Assembly: GCF_009377175.1 (NCBI RefSeq)
Contig: NZ_VJZD01000044.1
Span: 1-49,203, forward strand
DNA length: 49,203 nt
From: Streptomyces adustus
GTDB taxonomy: Bacteria > Actinomycetota > Actinomycetes > Streptomycetales > Streptomycetaceae
Direction of reading: 5' to 3'
Below the pieces are notes generated by a model. That model was not told where the DNA came from, searched no databases, and was given only the letters and a program-made list of their open reading frames with translations. The position numbers and the translations under genes are program-made. Of the stretch, positions 1 through 9,873 are shown piece after piece. How positions within the stretch are numbered: the stretch's first letter is position 1; every line of letters begins with the position of its first letter.

Positions 1-55
1 CCATGTCCTCGACCGCTGCCGGGCCTTGGTGGATCCTGGGCTGCGGGCAGCGTCG

Positions 56-1174
56 TCATCGCGCGGTCCCCTCGCCGGTGCCGGTGCCGGTGCCGGTGCC
101 GACGCCGACGCCTGCTTCCGGGCCGGGGCCGGTGTCCGTGCGGGGGCCCGCGTCGACGCCCAGCTCCTCCTGCGCCCGTGTCACCATCTGCCGGGCGTGC
201 CGCAGTCCGATCCGCTCCAGGGTCCGGGCCAGCTCGGCCAGTTCGGTCGCGGTCTCCGCGCGGTCGCGGCCCAGCCGGGCAAGGGACTTGGCCAGACCGA
301 GCCGGGCCAGCGCCTCGCCGCGCGGTTCGCCCATGGCGCGGAACTCGTCCAGCGCCAGCTCGTAACGCTCCCGGGCCTCCGCCCAACGCCCGGCACGGTA
401 GAGGACGTTGCCCTGCATCTTGTGGTTGTAGGCGAGCGCGCTCGACAGGTTCATGGCCCGGCAGGTCGTCTCCGCCTCGGCCAGCAGGGCCAGTGCCCGC
501 CCGGTGTCGCCGTCGCGCACCGAGACGACGTCGGCGAGCCCGCGCAGCGCCCAGGCGTGCCCGCGCCGGTCCTCCGCGCGCTCCGCTATCTCCGCCGCCT
601 CCTCGAACAGGGCGTACGCGCTGTCGTGGGCGCCCGAGTTGCGATGCATCTGGGCGATGCCCTCCAGGGCCCAGACCGTGTGCCGGGCCTCGCCGCGCCG
701 CCGGGCCTCGGCGAGGAGCTGTTCGTGCAGCCGTCCGACGGCCTCGTAGTCGCCCTGGATGCGGCCGGTCTCGGCCAGGCCCGCCAGCGAGTAGCCGCGG
801 GCCACGACGTCGCCGCCGCGCTCACCGAGTTCGGCCGCGAGCTCCAGCAGACGCCGGGCCAGGGGGAGCGCGCCGCGCTGGCGGGCCAGCGTGCCGCCGC
901 TCCACAGCGCCCAGGCCATCGCCGCGACGTCGCCCGCGTCCCGGGCCGCGCGGTAACTCGCCTTCCAGGCCAGGTCCGCCTCCCGCACCTGCCCCAGTCG
1001 CCGGTGCGCCTCCGCCACCGCCAGGCCCGAACGCGCGGCCTCGGCGCGCTGTCCGGCCCGTTCGGCGGCCCGGAGCTGTTCGGTGCCCGCGGCCAGCACG
1101 TCGACCAGGGAGGAGTTCACGGAGAGGGTGGTGAGGGCGCCCTGGTACTCGGGGGCGTGTGCTTTGCCGTACAT
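56..1174 (-). CDS. Tetratricopeptide-repeat protein
   Basis: A 372-residue soluble protein made almost wholly of helical TPR-like repeats rich in Ala, Leu, Arg and Glu (for example blocks containing ALEGIAQMHRNSG and GNVLYRAGRWAEARERYELA). TPR arrays normally bind other proteins; no catalytic domain is visible. The reading frame is open up to 1249, but I chose ATG at 1174 because GGAAAGG lies about 5 bases upstream and the longer version would run into the 13-bp operator-like repeats. The C-terminus is a low-complexity Gly-Thr/Gly-Val tail coded by repeated GTGCCG units on the plus strand. No partner gene is visible, because the downstream side is only 55 bases from the window edge. The family call is firm, the role unknown. 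Confidence 0.85.
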   Translation of the reverse strand: MYGKAHAPEYQGALTTLSVNSSLVDVLAAGTEQLRAAERAGQRAEAARSGLAVAEAHRRLGQVREADLAWKASYRAARDAGDVAAMAWALWSGGTLARQRGALPLARRLLELAAELGERGGDVVARGYSLAGLAETGRIQGDYEAVGRLHEQLLAEARRRGEARHTVWALEGIAQMHRNSGAHDSAYALFEEAAEIAERAEDRRGHAWALRGLADVVSVRDGDTGRALALLAEAETTCRAMNLSSALAYNHKMQGNVLYRAGRWAEARERYELALDEFRAMGEPRGEALARLGLAKSLARLGRDRAETATELAELARTLERIGLRHARQMVTRAQEELGVDAGPRTDTGPGPEAGVGVGTGTGTGTGEGTAR

Positions 1175-1228
1175 CGATGCCTTTCCACGGGGTGGGACGC
1201 TGTCCGGCACGACATCTATGCACTGTGC

Positions 1229-1286
1229 GTATACATGTCGTGTATACATGTCGTGTATACATGCCGCGTATACATGATGCGTATAG
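1229..1286. repeat. Array of 13-bp tandem repeats with GTATAC cores (putative operator)
   Basis: GTATAC occurs at 1229, 1242, 1255 and 1268, with a variant GTATAG at 1281, so the phase is exactly 13 bp. The two best units read GTATACATGTCGT; later units drift to GTATACATGCCGC and GTATACATGATGC. Each core is itself a palindrome. The array sits 55-112 bp upstream of the TPR gene's start. Phased palindromic cores in a promoter region suggest cooperative binding of a dimeric repressor or iteron-like nucleation. That role is inferred; the repeat structure is seen directly. Confidence 0.85.
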
Positions 1287-1372
1287 TGCGCCGGAAATCA
1301 GCCCCGGCACTGGAGGCCGGGGCCGTCGTCTGTTGTGGATCAAGACGTCGGATCGGGCGGGGAGGTTGCCTC

Positions 1373-2794
1373 TCAGGCGCCGAAGAGCTGGGTCCAGTAC
1401 GTACCCGCAGGTCCGCCGCCCGCGAAGCCGACCCCGATATGGGTGAAGTCGGGCTTGAGGATGTTGGCCCGATGCCCCGGACTGTTCATCCAGCCCTCGA
1501 CCACCTCGGCGGGGGAGCGCTGCCCGCAGGCGATGTTCTCGCCGATCGAGCGCCGGGTGGAGCCCGCCGCGGCGGCCCGGTCCCACGGCTGGATCCCCTC
1601 GGGCGAGGTGTGGGAGTAGAAGGCGCGCGCCACCATGTCCGCGCTGTGGGCCCGCGCGGCGGTCGCCAGCAGCGGATCTGCGGACAGGGGCCGCAGGCCC
1701 GCGCGGGCGCGCTCGGTGTTGGTGAGGGCCACGACCTCGGCCTCGGCGCGGGCCAGTCCGTCGGCGGTGAGCGGGGTCGCCCACAGCGCGGTCCAGTAGG
1801 TGTCACCGTCGGCCGGGACCCGGGCCACACCCGCGTGGGTGAACGCCGGGTCCTGGAGGGTGCGCCGGGGCTGGTCGGATTCCAGGCAGTAGGCGACGAA
1901 CTCGGCCGGGGTGCGCGGTCCCGACACCAGATGCTCGCCGACGGTGAGATAGGCGTATCCGGCGGCGGTGACGCGCTGGTGGACGGAGACGCCGTCCCGT
2001 CCCTCGACGCCGAGGCGGCGGGCCGCGGCCATGGCCGCGGCGTGCTCGCGCGCCGCACCGGCCAGCCGGGCGTCGAGGGCGACGGGCGGGGAGCCGGCCC
2101 GGGCACGGGCGGAGTTGACCAGGTCCAGGAAGCCGTCGGGATCGGGGGCGGGCACGTGCCCCTGCGCGGGGCCGCCCGCCGGGACGGGGACCCGGCCGTG
2201 CGCGGGCCGGACCGCGGACGCCGTCGGCCGGACCGCCGGTGGTGCCGGGCGGGCGGACGGTGGTGCCGGGCGGGTCGTCGGTGGCGCGGGGGCCGCGGCG
2301 GACGGTCCGGGCGGCTCGTCGGTGACGTCCACGCCGAAGTCCCGAGCCAGGCCCGCCAGCCCGTCCGCGTACCCCTGCCCGACGGCGCGCAGCTTCCAGC
2401 CGGTGCCGCGCCGGTATATCTCCGCGAGCAGCAGGACCGTCTCCTGTCGGGGCCGCGACGGGGCGAACCGGGCGAGCGCGCGGCCCTGCGGGTCGGTGAC
2501 GTACAGGACGGGAGCGGGCAGCCGGTCCAGGGAGGTGCCGGGGTCGGCGGGGCTGACCACCACGGTGACCCGGGTGGCGCCGGGCCGCAGCGAGGCCGGG
2601 TCGACGCGCAGGGTGTCACCGCCGAGCCGGGCGCCCGGGGCGGTCGGCTGGTTGTAGAAGACGAAGTCGCCGTCGCCCCGGACCCGGCCGCTGTCGTCGG
2701 TGACGAGCGCGGACACGTCGAACGGGCCGGGCACCCGGACGGTCAGCGCGCCGTCCGGGAGGGGCACATTGCCGCCGGGGACCAACTCGCTCAT
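1373..2794 (-). CDS. TerD-domain protein fused to two CAP/SCP domains
   Basis: The protein has 473 residues. Residues 1-155 are TerD-like (calcium-binding stress family; FDVSALVTDDSGRVRGDGDF and VLLLAEIYRR are typical). Residues 160-220 are a Pro/Ala/Arg-rich linker with repeated PAPP and VRP units. Residues 221-340 form a degenerate CAP domain. Residues 352-472 are a well-formed CAP domain with HSADM, HTSPEG, GEN and GWMNSPGHRANIL. No signal peptide is visible, which is odd for CAP domains, usually extracellular. ATG at 2794 was chosen because TerD homology begins there and AGGGCGGCAGG precedes it; the open frame further upstream runs through a heptamer repeat. TerD proteins are linked to tellurite and other envelope stress, but the function of this fusion is not established. 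Confidence 0.85.
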   Translation of the reverse strand: MSELVPGGNVPLPDGALTVRVPGPFDVSALVTDDSGRVRGDGDFVFYNQPTAPGARLGGDTLRVDPASLRPGATRVTVVVSPADPGTSLDRLPAPVLYVTDPQGRALARFAPSRPRQETVLLLAEIYRRGTGWKLRAVGQGYADGLAGLARDFGVDVTDEPPGPSAAAPAPPTTRPAPPSARPAPPAVRPTASAVRPAHGRVPVPAGGPAQGHVPAPDPDGFLDLVNSARARAGSPPVALDARLAGAAREHAAAMAAARRLGVEGRDGVSVHQRVTAAGYAYLTVGEHLVSGPRTPAEFVAYCLESDQPRRTLQDPAFTHAGVARVPADGDTYWTALWATPLTADGLARAEAEVVALTNTERARAGLRPLSADPLLATAARAHSADMVARAFYSHTSPEGIQPWDRAAAAGSTRRSIGENIACGQRSPAEVVEGWMNSPGHRANILKPDFTHIGVGFAGGGPAGTYWTQLFGA

Positions 2795-2874
2795 CCTGCC
2801 GCCCTGGTGTCGTGGTGCCGGACCTGCCGGGCCCTCGATCGGACAACGCGCCCCGACCCCCGGGGGTTCCTGGC

Positions 2875-2934
2875 CCGACGCCCGACGCCCGACGCCCGAC
2901 GCCCGACGCCCGGCGCCCGACGCCCGGCGCCCGG
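2875..2934. repeat. Heptamer tandem repeat (CGACGCC)n
   Basis: Between the TerD-CAP gene and the serine hydrolase the sequence is a run of about eight 7-bp units CGACGCC, some changed to CGGCGCC. Seven bases is not a codon multiple, and no real gene crosses it, so it is best read as a non-coding microsatellite-like tract. It lies just upstream of the TerD-CAP start (2794) and downstream of the hydrolase stop (2937). Confidence 0.85.
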
Positions 2935-2936
2935 GG

Positions 2937-4531
<1,595 letters not shown>

Positions 4532-6358
4532 GTGCGCAGACCCCATATACGCAGCCTGGCGGTGGCCGTCGCCGTGACGACGACCGCCACCGGACTGGCG
4601 GGCACGGCCCTCGCGGCCCCGGCCACGGGGACGGGCGCGGGCACCGCCTCGACCTCGCCCGCGTCCGTGGTGGGGGCGGCCGTGGCCGTCGCCTTCGCCC
4701 ACGCCTCGGCGACCGGCCTCGCGCCCGGCGACGAACTGCACGCCCGGGACGTGCTGATCGACCCGGAGGGCGCACGCCACGTCCGGTTCATCCGCACCCA
4801 CCGGGGGATGCCGGTCCTCGGTGGCGACATGGTCGTCCACCTCACCCGGAACCTGACGTACGCGGGTGTCACCCGCGCCGCCGACCACACGGTCAAGACC
4901 GTCGCCACGGCCAGGCTCACCGCGCGACAGGCCGAGCAGAAGGCCGCCGCCGTCGCCAAGGGCGACGCGGGCGGCGCCCGGCTCGTGGTCGACGCCCGCG
5001 ACGGCTCCTCCGCCCTCGCCTACCAGGTGCGGGTGAGCGACAGCGACACCACCGAGAGCGGCGGCTCCCGTACGGTCGTCATCGACGCCGTCACCGGCTC
5101 GGTGCGCAGCAACGCCCCCGACCAGGACGAGTTCCTGTCGCCCCGGCTGCTGGACACCCTGCGCCGGCGCGGCGAGACGATCTCCCCGGCCGTCGGCACC
5201 GCCCCGCGGTCCGCCTCCTCGATCGTCGGCTCCTCGATCGCCGGCTCGTCGGCCTCCGCGGTGTCGTCCGCCGCGGTGACCGCGGGCCGCTACCCGGCGA
5301 CCGCCTTCGGCACCGGCACCTCGCTCTTCGTCGGCAAGGTCCCGCTGGTCACCACCCGGACCGCCGCCACCACGTACGTGCTGAAGGACCCCTCCCGCTG
5401 GGGCACCGAGACGCGCGACGCCAAGGGCGCGGAACTGGAGGTCTTCGGGCAGGGCAAGCAGTTCACCACCACGAACGACTCGTGGGGCAACGGCGCCGTC
5501 TCCAGCCGTACCACCGCCGCCGTCGACGCCCAGTACGGCATCACCAAGACCCTGGACTTCTACAAGAAGACCTTCGGTCGCAAGGGCATCGAGAACAACA
5601 GCAAGGGCGCCCGCGCCATGGTCCACTTCGGCAACAAGGTGGGCAACGCGTTCTGGGACCCGTACTGCGACTGCATGCTGTACGGGGACGGCGACGGGTC
5701 CGTCATCAAGAAGCCGCTCGTCGTCCTCGACGTCACCGGCCACGAGCTCACCCATGGCGTCGTGGACGCCACCGCCGGCCTGGAGCCCACCCGGTACGAC
5801 AACCTGGGCAACCAGTACGGCGAGCCCGGCTCGCTCAACGAGTCGCTCGCCGACGTCTTCGGCTCCAACGTCGAGTTCAGCGCGAACAACGCGAACAACC
5901 CGCCGAACTACCTCATCGGCGAGAAGCTGGGTCTGTCCCAGAAGTTCCTGCGCCGCCTGGACAAGCCCTCGCTCGACACGATGGAACGCACGATCGACTA
6001 CTGGTCGCCGGCGGTGTACGACACCGAGGTCCACGCCGGCTCCGGCGTCTCCTCGCACGCGTACTACCTCCTCGCCGAGGGGAGCGGCAAGAAGACGATC
6101 GGCGGTGTCACCTACGACTCGCCGACCTACGACGGTCTGCCGGTCACCGGCATCGGCCGCACCAAGGCCACGGCGATCTACTACCGGGCACTGACCCGCT
6201 ACATGGTCTCCACGACCGACTTCCACGACGCGCGCGTCGCGACGCTGAAGGCGGCGAAGGACCTCTACGGGGCGGACAGCGCGGAGTACAAGGCGGTGGA
6301 CCGGTCCTGGGCCGCCGTCAACGTCACCGCCGCCAACACCCCGGCCGCGCGCAACTGA
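4532..6358 (+). CDS. Secreted M4 family (thermolysin-like) zinc metalloprotease
   Basis: The protein has 608 residues. A signal peptide (MRRPHIRSLAVAVAVTTTAT..GTALA) is followed by an FTP/PepSY-type propeptide, roughly residues 40-230, and the mature M4 catalytic domain. The zinc site is HELTH with H404, E405 and H408, and the third ligand is E437 in NESLADVF, the usual gluzincin spacing. A downstream HAYYLLAEG segment matches the M4 C-terminal helical domain. The enzyme would be exported as a zymogen and digest extracellular protein. The start is GTG with AAGGAA upstream. A strong bidirectional hairpin follows the stop. Family and localisation are secure; the substrate range is unknown. Confidence 0.95.
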   Translation: MRRPHIRSLAVAVAVTTTATGLAGTALAAPATGTGAGTASTSPASVVGAAVAVAFAHASATGLAPGDELHARDVLIDPEGARHVRFIRTHRGMPVLGGDMVVHLTRNLTYAGVTRAADHTVKTVATARLTARQAEQKAAAVAKGDAGGARLVVDARDGSSALAYQVRVSDSDTTESGGSRTVVIDAVTGSVRSNAPDQDEFLSPRLLDTLRRRGETISPAVGTAPRSASSIVGSSIAGSSASAVSSAAVTAGRYPATAFGTGTSLFVGKVPLVTTRTAATTYVLKDPSRWGTETRDAKGAELEVFGQGKQFTTTNDSWGNGAVSSRTTAAVDAQYGITKTLDFYKKTFGRKGIENNSKGARAMVHFGNKVGNAFWDPYCDCMLYGDGDGSVIKKPLVVLDVTGHELTHGVVDATAGLEPTRYDNLGNQYGEPGSLNESLADVFGSNVEFSANNANNPPNYLIGEKLGLSQKFLRRLDKPSLDTMERTIDYWSPAVYDTEVHAGSGVSSHAYYLLAEGSGKKTIGGVTYDSPTYDGLPVTGIGRTKATAIYYRALTRYMVSTTDFHDARVATLKAAKDLYGADSAEYKAVDRSWAAVNVTAANTPAARN

Positions 6359-6370
6359 CGCGAGGCCGGA

Positions 6371-6401
6371 CCGGGTGCTCCGCCCCGGGCGGGGCACCCG
6401 G
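6371..6401. terminator. Bidirectional hairpin between convergent genes
   Basis: CCGGGTGC (6371-6378) pairs with GCACCCGG (6394-6401), and the enclosed CCGCCC/GGGCGG extends the stem almost to the tip. It sits 13 bases after the M4 stop and serves the convergent LuxR gene too. There is no T-tract, as is common in Streptomyces. Confidence 0.75.
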
Positions 6402-6466
6402 ACCCGCGGCCGTGCCGCCTCGCCAGGAGCCGGGACCGGCCGGACGCGCGTGCGGTTCCCGGGCGA

Positions 6467-9448
6467 TCAGCCGGACGCGTTCGCCTGCCGGGGGATCAGC
6501 CCCTCCCGGTAGGCGATCGCCACCGCCTCCGTACGGCTGGCGGCGCCCAGCTTGGCCAGGATGTTGGAGACATGGACGCTGGCCGTCTTGCCGGTGATGA
6601 AGAGCTCCTCGCCGATCAGACGGTTGCTGCGGCCCAGCGCGAGCAGCCGCAGCACGTCCTGCTCGCGCGCGGTCAGGGGGGAGACGCGGTCGTCGGACGG
6701 CCGGGTGTCCGCCAGCCGCCCGCGCCGGACCAGGGCGTCCACCTGCTCCCGCAGCGGCGCGGCACCGAGCAGGTCGGCGCACTCGCGTACCGCCCGCGCC
6801 TGCGCGGCGGCCTCCTCCCGGCGGTCGGCGACCAGCAGCGCCTCGGCGAACCGCAGCCGGCAGCGCGCCCGCTCGTACACGTCGCCGTAGTCGAACGCGA
6901 CCACCGTCCTTTCCCAGATCACCGGATCCGGTCCGGACACGGCCCGGGTCCACTCCGCCTCCGCGCGGGCCAGCCACGCCTGCCCCTCGGGACCCTGCGG
7001 TGCGGCGGGCTTTCCTTGCGCGGCCGTCTCCCGGGCCAGTTCGACCAGTTGCGTCGCGGTGTCCGTCCAGCGGTCCAGCTCGCCTTCCTGGCCCGGCTGG
7101 CCCGCCTGGCCCGTGCGACCCGACCGGCGCAGCTCCGCGGCCCGGTCGGCGACCGCGGACAGCGCGAGCGCCACCAGCCGGACCGCGGCGTCCGGCAGCC
7201 GTCCCCCTTCGGACAGCGCCGATACCGAGGTGCGCGCCCGCTCCACGGCTTCCTGCGGGTCCCCGCGCAGCGCGGCGTCGTCCGTCAGCACGATGCCCGC
7301 GACGAGCGTGGCGAGCCAGTCGAAGGGCTGCCGCAGCAGCTTCCGAGCCTGCTCGGCGGCCGACCGGTCGCCGCGTGCGACACCGACGTACCACGCGGGC
7401 CCCAGCGCGAACCCGCCCGACGGGGGCAGCGCCTCGGCCGCGTCCGCCGCCGCGCCCAGACACGCGTCCCACTGCCCCAGGGTGTACATCGCCAGCAGCT
7501 GGAGATAGCGCATCTCCAGCGGATACGGCGCGGCCTGCAACCCTGTGCGGCGGGCCCGGTCCAGGCCATCCGCCAGCCAGGGCAGACACTCCTGGAACTC
7601 GCCCGACTCGAAGCAGCCGATGGCCAGATGGAACAGTGCACGCATCTCGACCGTCGTGTTGCCCGAACGGCGGGCCAGTTCGCGGGCCTCCTTCAGCCGC
7701 TCACGGCCCTGCGGGGTGCGCCGGGTGCAGCCCTCCAGCCCCGCCAGCGAGATCAGCAGGTCGGCCTGCGCGTCGGTCACCCGCAACTCGCGCGCCACCG
7801 GCAGCGCCTGCCGGGCGACGCGCAACGCGGTCTCGTCGTCGCCGAGCTGACGTGCCGCCAGGACGTGCGTGGCCGCCGCCCACACCCAGGTCGGCGACGG
7901 AGGATCGGCCGGTATGAGCGCCAGCGCCTCGCCGCTGTGCGCGAAGGCCGCGCCGTGGTCGACGCCCAGCAGGTTCCCGGCGAGGGTGTAGCGGACCCGG
8001 GCGGCGAGTTCGGAGTCCGCGTCGTGTCCGACGCCGGCCAGCGCGGCCCGGGTGAGCGCGACCGCGCGATGGCCCTCGCCCGTGTGCGCCGCCGCCACCG
8101 AGGCACGCAGCATGAGCGTGATCCGGTCCGTCCCCTCGCCCGTGGGCAGCGCCGCCGCGTCCACCGCGGGCCAGAGGTCCAGGGCCGTCTCCAGGTGCCG
8201 CAGCTCCTCCGCGGGCGCGCCGACCCGCTGGGCGTGCCCGGCGGCCTCCAGCGAGGCGGCGAGGGCCTCGGCCAGGTCGTGGCTCTCGCGGTAGTGGTGG
8301 GCACGCTCCGCGGCCGTCTCGGCCGCGTTTCCCCGTCCGGCCAGCAGGCGCGCGAACGCCCCGTGCAGCCGCGCCCGTTCACCGGGCAGCAGATCGGCGT
8401 AGACCGCCTCGCGGGCCAGCGCGTGCCGGAAGGCGTACGTGTTGCGGCTGTCGGTCACCAGGAGCTGATGCCCGACGGCCTCGCGCAGCGCCGACTCCAG
8501 CTCGTCCTCGGGCAGCCCGACCGCCTGGCTCAGCAGGTCGTGCTCGACCCGGCGCCCGGCGACGGCGGCCGTCCGCAGCATCGACTGGGCGGTCTCGGAC
8601 AGTTGCTCGACCCGAATGAGCAGGAGGTCGGCCAGGCCGCTGGGCACCCCGCCCACCCGCGCGTCGGTGGCGGCGAGCAGTTCCTCCGCGTAGAAGGCGT
8701 TGCCCTCGGCCCGCTCCACGATGCCGCGGACGGTCGCCTCCGGCAGCGGACGGTCCTGCCGGGCGCGCACCAGCCGGGCGACCTCCCCGTCGGTCAGCGG
8801 CCGCAGCTCCAGGCGCTCGACGGCGGGCAGCCGCACCAGTTCGGCCAGCAGGGGACGCAGCGGGTGGCGGCGGTGCAGGTCGTCGGCGCGGTACGAGCCG
8901 AACACGGTGAGCCGGTGGGCGGGCGCGCCGCCCACCGGGCGGGCGAGGAAACCACGGCTGAGCAGGAAGCGCAGCAGGTCCCGGGAGGACTGGTCGGCCC
9001 AGTGCAGATCCTCCAGCACCAGCAGCAGGGGCGCGGTCCTGGCCAGGTCGGCCAGCAGCGACGCGACCGCCTCGAACAGCCGCAGCCGCCCGCCCGCGTC
9101 CCCGGCGGCGTCCGGCCCCGCGCCGAGCAGCCGGTCCACGGCGTGATGGGCGGCCAGGACCGGCGCGAACCGCTCGTCGGCGGCGACCGCCGCCAGGATC
9201 TCGGTGAACGGCAGATACGGCAGCCCGACGTCCCCCAGATCGACGCAGTGGCCGGTGAGCACGGTCGTACCGGACTCGGCCGCCCGCGCGGCGGCCTCGT
9301 CCAGGAGCCGGGTCTTGCCGACCCCGGCGTCCCCGGCGAGGAGCACGGCACGGGACTCGCCGGCGCGGGCGAGCTCCAGCACACCGGCGAGGCGGGCGAG
9401 TTCCGCCTCCCGGCCGACGAGAGCGGTGGTGAAGACGGGTTGCGGCAC
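6467..9448 (-). CDS. Large ATP-binding LuxR-family regulator (LAL type)
   Basis: The protein has 993 residues. The N-terminal AAA/STAND-like ATPase carries Walker A GDAGVGKT at 39-46 and Walker B LLLVLEDLHWAD at 141-152. A long helical, TPR-like middle fills about residues 330-900. The C-terminus, from about 923, is a LuxR/NarL helix-turn-helix (SPLTAREQDVLRLLALGRS followed by VHVSNILAKLG). LALs act as ATP-dependent transcription activators, often in secondary metabolism or sugar use; no target cluster is adjacent. The GTG start at 9448 begins MPQPVFTTALVGRE, the usual LAL opening. It is convergent with the M4 protease gene. Confidence 0.93.
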   Translation of the reverse strand: MPQPVFTTALVGREAELARLAGVLELARAGESRAVLLAGDAGVGKTRLLDEAAARAAESGTTVLTGHCVDLGDVGLPYLPFTEILAAVAADERFAPVLAAHHAVDRLLGAGPDAAGDAGGRLRLFEAVASLLADLARTAPLLLVLEDLHWADQSSRDLLRFLLSRGFLARPVGGAPAHRLTVFGSYRADDLHRRHPLRPLLAELVRLPAVERLELRPLTDGEVARLVRARQDRPLPEATVRGIVERAEGNAFYAEELLAATDARVGGVPSGLADLLLIRVEQLSETAQSMLRTAAVAGRRVEHDLLSQAVGLPEDELESALREAVGHQLLVTDSRNTYAFRHALAREAVYADLLPGERARLHGAFARLLAGRGNAAETAAERAHHYRESHDLAEALAASLEAAGHAQRVGAPAEELRHLETALDLWPAVDAAALPTGEGTDRITLMLRASVAAAHTGEGHRAVALTRAALAGVGHDADSELAARVRYTLAGNLLGVDHGAAFAHSGEALALIPADPPSPTWVWAAATHVLAARQLGDDETALRVARQALPVARELRVTDAQADLLISLAGLEGCTRRTPQGRERLKEARELARRSGNTTVEMRALFHLAIGCFESGEFQECLPWLADGLDRARRTGLQAAPYPLEMRYLQLLAMYTLGQWDACLGAAADAAEALPPSGGFALGPAWYVGVARGDRSAAEQARKLLRQPFDWLATLVAGIVLTDDAALRGDPQEAVERARTSVSALSEGGRLPDAAVRLVALALSAVADRAAELRRSGRTGQAGQPGQEGELDRWTDTATQLVELARETAAQGKPAAPQGPEGQAWLARAEAEWTRAVSGPDPVIWERTVVAFDYGDVYERARCRLRFAEALLVADRREEAAAQARAVRECADLLGAAPLREQVDALVRRGRLADTRPSDDRVSPLTAREQDVLRLLALGRSNRLIGEELFITGKTASVHVSNILAKLGAASRTEAVAIAYREGLIPRQANASG

Positions 9449-9522
9449 GCCCCCATCCTGGCACGGATCACCGACAGCGCCCCGGCCGCGACCGACAGTG
9501 CCGCGGCCGCGCGACGGCAGGC

Positions 9523-9873
9523 TCAGTGCAGCGACTGCGACCAGTTCGCCGGTACGCGCCCCGCCGGTCCCGGTGCGGGCTGGTCCAGCGGGTGGTGCTC
9601 GGGCGGCGTGAGATCAGGCCCCGACTCGTACAGTTCGCTCGTCTCGTAGTTCCAGAACCAGTCCTCGCCCGGTTCGAAACTGCGCACCAGCGGATGCCCG
9701 GACGCCTTGAAGTGGGCGGTGGCGTGCTGGGCGGGGGAGGAGTCGCAGCAGCCGACGTGCCCGCACTGCGTGCACCGCCGCAGATGGAACCACCAGCCGC
9801 CGACCGCGTCGCAGTCCACGCAGCCCTCGCCGCTCGGCGGGACGCTCGGGTCGATGCCGTCCACGTTGCTCAC
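9523..9873 (-). CDS. UBP-type zinc-finger protein
   Basis: The protein has 116 residues. Cys18, Cys21, Cys34, Cys37, Cys42/43 and His50, His54, His60 reproduce the zf-UBP pattern, including RRCTQCGHVGCCDSS and HATAHFKASGHPL. In eukaryotes this domain binds the free C-terminus of ubiquitin; in actinobacteria its ligand is unknown. Its GTG start overlaps the stop of the upstream kinase gene by four bases (GTGA), so it is the third member of a translationally coupled set with the kinase and the reductase-like fusion. That coupling suggests a signalling or adaptor role, but this is inference. Confidence 0.92.
   Translation of the reverse strand: MSNVDGIDPSVPPSGEGCVDCDAVGGWWFHLRRCTQCGHVGCCDSSPAQHATAHFKASGHPLVRSFEPGEDWFWNYETSELYESGPDLTPPEHHPLDQPAPGPAGRVPANWSQSLH

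Noticed and set aside
2..4. Possible leftward start codon at the left edge (GAGGAC before CAT)
   Set aside because: Only four bases of any such gene would be inside the window, so nothing can be supported.
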